Source: Sphingomonas aquatilis
GTDB taxonomy: Bacteria; Pseudomonadota; Alphaproteobacteria; Sphingomonadales; Sphingomonadaceae
Length of the DNA: 64,000 nt
NCBI RefSeq assembly: GCF_014196115.1
Contig: NZ_JACIDB010000004.1
Coordinates: forward strand, 1-64,000
Direction: 5' to 3'
Each line of letters begins with the position of its first letter. The stretch's first letter is position 1. Below, piece by piece: positions 58,545-64,000 of the stretch. Under the pieces are notes generated by a model. That model was not told where the DNA came from and did not search any database. It saw only the letters and a list, made by a program, of their open reading frames with translations. Position numbers and translations under genes: made by a program.

Positions 58545-60566
58545 ATGAAGACCTATCTCATCGCCGGCCTGCTCGGCGCCTCGGCGCTTGCCGGCGCCGT
58601 CTATGCACAGCAGGCGCCCACCGCCGCCGCAGCGGGTAAGCCGCAGATCGGCGCCTTCGGCTTCGACGAAGCGGGCATGGACCGCAGCATCGCGCCGGGC
58701 GACGATTTCTACAATTACGCCAACGGCACCTGGGCGAAGACGACCGCGATCCCTGCCGACAAGTCGAGCTTTGGCGCGTTCGACACGCTCGCCGATCTGT
58801 CGCGCGATCGCACCAGGGGCATTCTGGAGGCCGCGGCCAAGCAGCCGGGCTCCAAGATCGGCACGGCCTACGCGACCTATCTCGACACCGGCGGGATCGA
58901 GGCGAAGGGCCTGGCACCGATCAAGCCGTGGCTCGATACGATCAAGCGCTCGACCAAGGCGAATTACGCCTCGCTGCTCGCGCAGGCGGACCGCAACGGC
59001 GTCTCCATTCCGTTCGGCAGCGGTGTCGGCCAGGACGACAAGGCGCCCGAAACCTATGTCGTTGAGATGCGCCAGTCGGGCCTCGGCCTGCCCGATCGCG
59101 ACTATTACCTGCAGGAGAAGAACGCCAAGGAAAAGGCCGCCTATGAGGCGCACCTGACCAAAGTGCTGACGCTGGCGGGCGAGCCCAATGCTGCCGCGCG
59201 CGCCAAGGCGATCGTCAATTTCGAAACGCAGATCGCTGAGGTCAGCTGGAGCCGCGTCGACAGCCGCGACGCCAACAAGACCTACAACAAGATGACGGTT
59301 GCGCAGCTGGTGCAGAGCGCGCCGGGCTTCGACTTCGTCACCTATCTGAAGGGCGTCGGCACGCCCGTCGATTCGCTGATCGTGTCGCAGCCGAGCGCCG
59401 TCACCGGCATCGCCAAGCTGATCGGTGCCGCGCCCATCGGCGTGTTGCAGGACCAATTGCTCGTCCGCAGCCTCGACGGATTCGCGGGCGTGCTGCCGAA
59501 GGCGTTCGACGACGAACAATTCGCCTTCTACGGCACCACTTTGTCGGGGACGCCGCAGCAGGAAGATCGCTGGAAGCGCGCGGTGGGCTTCACCAGCGGC
59601 GCGCTGTCGGACGAGGTCAGCAAGCTCTACGTCGCGCAATATTTCCCGCCCGAAACTAAGGCGTCGGCGGACCAGCTGGTCAAGAACGTGATCGCGGCGA
59701 TGGGCAAGCGTATCGACAAGCTCGAATGGATGGCGCCCGAGACGAAGGTGAAGGCGCACGCCAAGCTCGCCGCCTTCACGCCGAAGATCGGCTATCCCAG
59801 CCAGTGGCGCGATTATAGCAACCTGAAGATCGTCAAGGGCGACGCCTTCGGCAACGCCCTGCGCGCGCGCCAGTGGGGCCACGAATATAACATCAGCCAC
59901 CTCGGCAAGCCGTTGCAGCGCTGGGAATGGGGCATGACCCCGATGACGGTGAACGCCTATGCCAATTTCGGCATGGTCGAGATCGTCTTCCCCGCCGCGA
60001 TCCTGCAACCGCCGTTCTTCGACCCGAAGGCGGACCCGGCGGTGAACTACGGCGGTATCGGCGCGGTGATCGGCCATGAGCTGAGCCACCATTTCGACGA
60101 CCAGGGATCGAAGTATGACGCGCACGGCCAGCTGACCGACTGGTGGATGCCGGAGGACGTCACGCGCTTCAAGACGCTGACCCAGCGGCTCGTCGACCAG
60201 TATAATGCCTACGAACCGCTGCCCGGCATGCACGTCAACGGCGCGCTGACGTTGGGCGAGAACACCGCCGACCTCGCCGGCCTTTCGGTCGCCTATGACG
60301 CGTACAAGGCGTCGCTGGGCGGGCGCGAGGCGCCGGTGATCGACGGCCTGACCGGCGACCAGCGCTTCTACCTCGGCTGGGCGCAGGTGTGGCGTCGCAA
60401 CTATCGCGAGGCGAACCTGAAGCAGCGGCTGATGACCGATCCGCACAGCCCGTCGCAGCAGCGCGCCTGGGTCGTGCGCAACCTCGATCCCTGGTACGGC
60501 GCCTACAAGCCCGCGCCGGGCGGCAAGCTGGTGCTGACGCCGGACCAGCGCGTCCGCATCTGGTGA
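58545..60566 (+). CDS. M13-family (neprilysin-like) zinc metallopeptidase, copy 2
   Basis: A 673-residue paralogue of the upstream gene. Signal peptide at residues 1-21 (IAGLLGASALAGAVYA). Shared blocks are SIAPGDDFYNYANGTWAKTT, NAYANFGMVEIVFPAAILQP, the zinc motif HELSHHFDDQG (His511, Glu512, His515) and GENTADLAG (Glu572). All catalytic residues are intact. GGGGAGAGACC precedes the ATG. A terminator and a repeat separate the two genes, so they are probably separate transcripts. Each keeps its own signal peptide. Confidence 0.95.
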   Translation: MKTYLIAGLLGASALAGAVYAQQAPTAAAAGKPQIGAFGFDEAGMDRSIAPGDDFYNYANGTWAKTTAIPADKSSFGAFDTLADLSRDRTRGILEAAAKQPGSKIGTAYATYLDTGGIEAKGLAPIKPWLDTIKRSTKANYASLLAQADRNGVSIPFGSGVGQDDKAPETYVVEMRQSGLGLPDRDYYLQEKNAKEKAAYEAHLTKVLTLAGEPNAAARAKAIVNFETQIAEVSWSRVDSRDANKTYNKMTVAQLVQSAPGFDFVTYLKGVGTPVDSLIVSQPSAVTGIAKLIGAAPIGVLQDQLLVRSLDGFAGVLPKAFDDEQFAFYGTTLSGTPQQEDRWKRAVGFTSGALSDEVSKLYVAQYFPPETKASADQLVKNVIAAMGKRIDKLEWMAPETKVKAHAKLAAFTPKIGYPSQWRDYSNLKIVKGDAFGNALRARQWGHEYNISHLGKPLQRWEWGMTPMTVNAYANFGMVEIVFPAAILQPPFFDPKADPAVNYGGIGAVIGHELSHHFDDQGSKYDAHGQLTDWWMPEDVTRFKTLTQRLVDQYNAYEPLPGMHVNGALTLGENTADLAGLSVAYDAYKASLGGREAPVIDGLTGDQRFYLGWAQVWRRNYREANLKQRLMTDPHSPSQQRAWVVRNLDPWYGAYKPAPGGKLVLTPDQRVRIW

Positions 60567-60572
60567 TACGAT

Positions 60573-60604
60573 CCCGCTTCCCCCGTCGCGCCGGGGGAAG
60601 CGGG
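60573..60604 (+). terminator. Hairpin after the second M13 gene
   Basis: A perfect 12-bp stem (CCCGCTTCCCCC and its complement, loop 60585-60592) starts seven bases past the stop. There is no T run, so it may be an mRNA-stabilising hairpin. Confidence 0.55.
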
Positions 60605-60617
60605 GCCACTAACACCG

Positions 60618-60707
60618 CCGTTCGCCCTGAGCCTGTCGAAGGGCAGGTCGCCACACGCGTCGTCCCGCAGGTCCAAACCCGTGCTTCGACAGGCTCAGCA
60701 CGAACGG
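60618..60707. repeat. REP-like palindromic repeat, family A copy 3
   Basis: One arm is of the GCCCT/AGGGC type (60618-60644) and the other of the GTGCT/AGCAC type (reverse complement of 60681-60707), as in copy 1. Located 76 bp before cckA. Confidence 0.85.
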
Positions 60708-60782
60708 CCATGGGGCCCGGAAGCAACCCCACTACACCAATCGCTTGACGCGCCCCGCCTGATCCCGCGATGACGGGCGGGC

Positions 60783-63164
60783 ATGGCCTCGCTCCCCCTT
60801 TCGACACATCTGAACCCCGCCCGCGCCGCTGCGCTCGTCGCCGGCGCTGCGACGGTGGTGGCTGCGGCGCTCGTGCTGTGGCTGGTCGGCAGCATCGTCG
60901 CCGCGGCGGGATTCGTCGCCACGGGGATCGTGGCCGCAGGCGCGGTGATCGCGTGGCGGATGCTGGCGCCGGCCAGGGTCGCGGCGACGCCGACGATCGA
61001 TTGGGCTTTCACCCGCGCGGTCGCGCAGGCGAGCACCGACGCCGTGGCGATCACCGATCGCGCCGGCCGCCTCGTCTGCGCCAACGACGCCTATGAGGCG
61101 CTGTTCGAAGGCTTTCCGACCCCGCCCGGCCTGCCGCTGGCGGGGGAGGGCGTCGCCGAACTCGGCAACGCCGGCCGGATCGCCTGGCGGGACGGGCACG
61201 GCGAGGTGCGGGGCCTACGCGCCGGGCCACACCGGCTGACGGCAGAGATCGCACGGGCGGGCGATGAGGGAGACATGCTCGTCTGGCGCTTCGCCATCGT
61301 CCGGCAGCACGATGCCGCCGCCTCCACCGAAGCGCTGGTCTCCGGGGCGATGGGCGAACGGCTCGGCACGTCCGGCGTCATGGCGGCGCTGCTGGGGAGC
61401 GACGGCCGCGTCCGTGCTGCCAACCGCCTGCTCGCACGACGCGCGATCGCTGCCGACACGGGACTGGAGGGGCGCGACTTCGCCCGACTGCTCATCACCG
61501 ACAGCCGCGGCCTCGTCCGTTTCGAGCGCGAGGGGCTGGACGGCGCGCCGTTGCGCGTGGTGGAGATCCCCTTTACCGATATTCCCGAAGCGCCCACGCT
61601 GATTGCGTTGCTCGATGACGTGGACACCGCCCCGGCGATCGGTGCCAGCGCCTCCGAACATGTGCGCAGCCTCGTCAGCCTGATGCCGTTCGGCATGGCG
61701 CTGGTCGATCGCGAGGGCCGCTTCCTCCAGATGAACGACGCCTTCGTTCGCGCGGCCGGCGTCGATCCTGCCGCGGCGCCGCTCTATCCGGGCGATCTGG
61801 TGGTGCGCGAGGACAAGGCGGCGGTCGCCGACGCGATCCGGCGCTTCGCCAGCGGCGCGACGCATTCGTCGGACATGGCGGTGCGGCTGAAGGATCATCC
61901 CGACGAACCCGTCGCGCTCACCATCGCCGGTGCCCGCGGCCTGGGCGATGCGGCGGTGCTGCTCAGCCTCAAGGACAATAGCGAGGAAAGCCGCCTGAAG
62001 CGCGAGGTGGCACAGGCGACCAAGATGCAGGCGGTCGGTCAGCTCGCCGGCGGCGTCGCGCACGATTTCAACAACATCCTTACTGCGATCATCGGCCATT
62101 GCGACCTGATGATGATGCGCCATTCGCCGGGCGACAGCGATTACGACGACATCCAGCAGATCCGCACCAATTCGAACCGCGCCGCCAGCCTGACGCGCCA
62201 GCTGCTCGCGTTCAGCCGTCAGCAGACGCTCCGCCCGCAGACCCTGCAACTGCCCGACGTGGTGGCGGAGGTGTCCAACCTTCTGAAGCGGCTGATGGGC
62301 GAACAGATCCGCCTCGACGTCAGCCATGGGCGCAACCTCGGCGCCGTGCGTGCCGATCCGGGTCAGCTCGAACAGGTCGTCGTCAATCTCGCGGTCAATG
62401 CGCGCGACGCGATGCTGGCGCACAATCCGCGCGGGGGCGGCACGCTGACCATCCAGACACGCAGCGTCACCGCGGCCGACGTGCGGGCGATGGGCACCGA
62501 CATCCTGCCGGTCGCCGATTACACCGCGCTGATCGTCAGCGACACCGGCGGCGGTATCCCGCCCGACGTGCTGCCGAAGATCTTCGAACCCTTCTTCACC
62601 ACCAAGGAAGTGGGAAAGGGCACTGGGCTTGGCCTGTCGACCGTCTACGGCATCGTCAAACAGTCGGGCGGCTGGATTTTCGCCGATACGAAGCCGGGGC
62701 AGGGGGCGACCTTCAGCATCTACCTGCCTGTCCACGCGGCGGGCACCGCGACCCGTGCGCCTGCGCCGCGGGCGCCCGCCAAGCCGGTCGAGGTCTGGGG
62801 CACCGGCACCATCCTGCTCGTCGAGGACGAGGATATGGTCCGCGCCGTCGCCGAACGTGCGCTGACGCGGCAGGGCTATACGGTGATGACCGCGGAGAAT
62901 GGCGAGGCGGCACTGGAACTGCTCGATCGAAACGGCCGGCCAGACCTGCTCATCAGCGACGTGGTGATGCCGACGATGGATGGCCCGACGATGGTCCGTC
63001 ACGCGCGCGACCGCTATCCCGACCTGCCGATCATCTTCATGTCGGGCTATGCCGAGGAGCAATTGCGCAAGTCGATCGACCTCGACAACGTCGCCTTCCT
63101 GCCCAAGCCCTTCAGCGTGCAGCAATTGGCGGAAGCCGCGCGCGACGTTCTCACGACGCGGTAG
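60783..63164 (+). CDS. cckA: Hybrid sensor histidine kinase, CckA-like
   Basis: A 793-residue membrane kinase that starts the CckA-ChpT-CtrA phosphorelay of alphaproteobacteria. Two membrane helices lie at about residues 13-60, then PAS-like domains (MPFGMALVDREGRFLQMNDA). The DHp helix is AGGVAHDFNNILTAIIGHCD with His427, and the ATPase has VVNLAVNARDAM, SDTGGGIPPDV and GKGTGLGLSTVYGIV. The receiver has VEDEDMVR and Asp726 in LLISDVVMPTMDGP. The DHp and HATPase wording is very close to CckA. No ctrA, chpT or divL is in the window. Confidence 0.92.
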   Translation: MASLPLSTHLNPARAAALVAGAATVVAAALVLWLVGSIVAAAGFVATGIVAAGAVIAWRMLAPARVAATPTIDWAFTRAVAQASTDAVAITDRAGRLVCANDAYEALFEGFPTPPGLPLAGEGVAELGNAGRIAWRDGHGEVRGLRAGPHRLTAEIARAGDEGDMLVWRFAIVRQHDAAASTEALVSGAMGERLGTSGVMAALLGSDGRVRAANRLLARRAIAADTGLEGRDFARLLITDSRGLVRFEREGLDGAPLRVVEIPFTDIPEAPTLIALLDDVDTAPAIGASASEHVRSLVSLMPFGMALVDREGRFLQMNDAFVRAAGVDPAAAPLYPGDLVVREDKAAVADAIRRFASGATHSSDMAVRLKDHPDEPVALTIAGARGLGDAAVLLSLKDNSEESRLKREVAQATKMQAVGQLAGGVAHDFNNILTAIIGHCDLMMMRHSPGDSDYDDIQQIRTNSNRAASLTRQLLAFSRQQTLRPQTLQLPDVVAEVSNLLKRLMGEQIRLDVSHGRNLGAVRADPGQLEQVVVNLAVNARDAMLAHNPRGGGTLTIQTRSVTAADVRAMGTDILPVADYTALIVSDTGGGIPPDVLPKIFEPFFTTKEVGKGTGLGLSTVYGIVKQSGGWIFADTKPGQGATFSIYLPVHAAGTATRAPAPRAPAKPVEVWGTGTILLVEDEDMVRAVAERALTRQGYTVMTAENGEAALELLDRNGRPDLLISDVVMPTMDGPTMVRHARDRYPDLPIIFMSGYAEEQLRKSIDLDNVAFLPKPFSVQQLAEAARDVLTTR

Positions 63165-63222
63165 CACACCGTTACAAACGAGTGGTTGTCAGCGTGTAAC
63201 AATCACGGGTAAGGGCTGGGGC

Positions 63223-63573
63223 ATGTCTGCGCTCACCCAGATCCTCATCGTCGAGGACGAACCGCTCATCGCGATGATGCTCGAGGATTTCCTCGAGGTG
63301 CTCGACAAGACGCCGGTCGGCACCGTCGATACGGTGGCCGGCGCCTTGGCGCGGGTGGAGGACGGCGGCATCGACGCTGCGATCCTCGACGTCAACCTGC
63401 GCGGCGGTGAGAAGAGCACGCCCGTCGCCGAAGCGCTCGCCGCACGCGACATTCCGTTCGTGTTCGCGACTGGCGGCAGCGACGACAGCGTCGACAGCCG
63501 CTTCCGCGATCGCCCGGTGCTGCAAAAGCCCTTCACGATGGACGGCGTCGCCAAGGCTCTCGCCGCGCTGTAA
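63223..63573 (+). CDS. Stand-alone response-regulator receiver protein
   Basis: A 116-residue single receiver domain. It has the acidic pair in ILIVEDEPLIAMMLEDFLEV, the phospho-acceptor Asp56 in DAAILDVNLRGGEKS, Thr in VFATGGSDDSV and Lys102 in VLQKPF. No output domain, so it should act by protein contact or as a phosphate sink. It follows cckA by 58 bp on the same strand. Adjacent location suggests a link with CckA, but orphan receivers beside unrelated kinases are common. It is not clearly CpdR. Confidence 0.88.
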   Translation: MSALTQILIVEDEPLIAMMLEDFLEVLDKTPVGTVDTVAGALARVEDGGIDAAILDVNLRGGEKSTPVAEALAARDIPFVFATGGSDDSVDSRFRDRPVLQKPFTMDGVAKALAAL

Positions 63574-63670
63574 CGCCCCTCGTTTGGGATGACGCATTTG
63601 TCACCGGAACGATTGACCGGCCCATCGCATTGGTAGCGTCGATTCCGGACGCAACGATGGGGCAAGGTGC

Positions 63671-64000
63671 ATGGCAGATAATCCGATCGCGGTGGTGACC
63701 GGCGGCGAATCCGGTATCGGGGCGGCGTGCGTCGCCGCCCTGGCGAAGGCGGGCGCGCGCGTCGTCTTCACCTATTTCCGCGATGCGGATGCCGCGGCCA
63801 AGGTCACCGAGGCGGCGGGCGCCGATCGAGTCCACGCGATCCAGTGCGACGTGTCCAGTGAAGACGCGGTCGAGGCGCTGTTTGCCGACACCGAACGCCG
63901 CTTCGGTACTGCCACGTGGCTGGTCAATTCCGCGGGCCTCAATATGAGCGGCACTAAGCTGGTCGACATGCCGCTCGACCATTTCGACCGCGTCATCCGC
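63671..64000 (+). CDS. SDR-family oxidoreductase, 3' end outside the window
   Basis: The first 110 codons of a short-chain dehydrogenase. MADNPIAVVTGGESGIGAAC carries the TGxxxGIG cofactor loop, YFRDADAAAK follows the second strand, CDVSSEDAVEALF has the conserved Asp, and LVNSAGLNMSGTKLVDMP is the NxAG region (NSAG here). The catalytic Ser-Tyr-Lys lie beyond the edge, so activity cannot be confirmed. AAGGTGC precedes the ATG. Confidence 0.85.
   Translation, partial: MADNPIAVVTGGESGIGAACVAALAKAGARVVFTYFRDADAAAKVTEAAGADRVHAIQCDVSSEDAVEALFADTERRFGTATWLVNSAGLNMSGTKLVDMPLDHFDRVIR

Noticed and set aside
60573..60604. Riboswitch or attenuator ahead of cckA
   Set aside because: The structure is a simple perfect hairpin next to a stop codon, with no conserved aptamer-like elements.
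60618..60707. Possible CRISPR-like spacing of the family A repeats
   Set aside because: Copies are single, palindromic and tens of kilobases apart, with no array of regular spacers.

Overview
This window is a high-GC alphaproteobacterial chromosome segment, most probably from a Sphingomonas-like member of the Sphingomonadales. The evidence is the complete Entner-Doudoroff operon (zwf-pgl-edd-glk-eda), an mre/rod cluster ending in mrdA-rodA, a CckA-type cell-cycle histidine kinase, tandem M13 metallopeptidases, a large TonB-dependent receptor, and dense sphingomonad-type palindromic intergenic repeats. No rRNA, CRISPR array or intact prophage is visible.

Layout. 1-1253 is accessory debris: two near-identical 22-bp repeats resembling insertion-sequence termini, an IS5-type transposase 3' remnant, and a tyrosine integrase remnant with an in-frame stop, lying beside tRNA-Lys (1268-1343, minus). 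1461-7175 (minus) is the cell-shape cluster mreB-mreC-mreD-mrdA-rodA with overlapping or nearly abutting genes. mutL follows on plus, then a STAS-like gene, a possible 26-residue lipoprotein, and the ribosomal operon rpsF-rpsR-rplI (minus). 11864-16777 is the fatty-acid cluster fabD-fabG-acpP-fabF plus mltG. It is interrupted between fabD and fabG by a GxxExxY nuclease-like gene bounded by perfect 26-bp inverted repeats, which is the most interesting structure in the window.

17380-25026 (minus) reads marR-SH3-argC-zwf-pgl-edd-glk-eda. The zwf/pgl, pgl/edd and edd/glk junctions each carry a different palindromic repeat family. secG and pyrG follow on plus. 27562-37871 holds a ferredoxin-type reductase and D-lactate dehydrogenase (both minus), then on plus a PP2C-like phosphatase, a TonB receptor, a sodium/solute symporter, murQ and a GntR/UTRA regulator. 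I read this as a locus for using N-acetylmuramic-acid-containing sugars: MurQ releases D-lactate and the divergent Dld would oxidise it.

37887-44380 contains a coiled-coil protein, a Tat-exported lactonase-like protein, a LysR/aldo-keto reductase/MFS efflux group and a MarR-GNAT fusion overlapping a second GNAT. Two tRNAs follow (Pro-TGG and a CAT-anticodon tRNA, probably Ile2). 44996-55064 carries a heptad-repeat lipoprotein, an M28 peptidase, EttA, a hypothetical, a Uma2 nuclease-like protein, a NYN-domain protein, GreB, a soluble lytic transglycosylase, DapA and a DUF805 protein. 55106-63573 holds SmpB, a DUF2062 protein, the two M13 peptidases, CckA and a stand-alone receiver. The window ends inside a short-chain dehydrogenase gene.

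Gene calls rest on reading motifs, lengths and context. No database search was run, so names for well-conserved families are firm and substrate assignments for transporters, peptidases and small proteins are inference.
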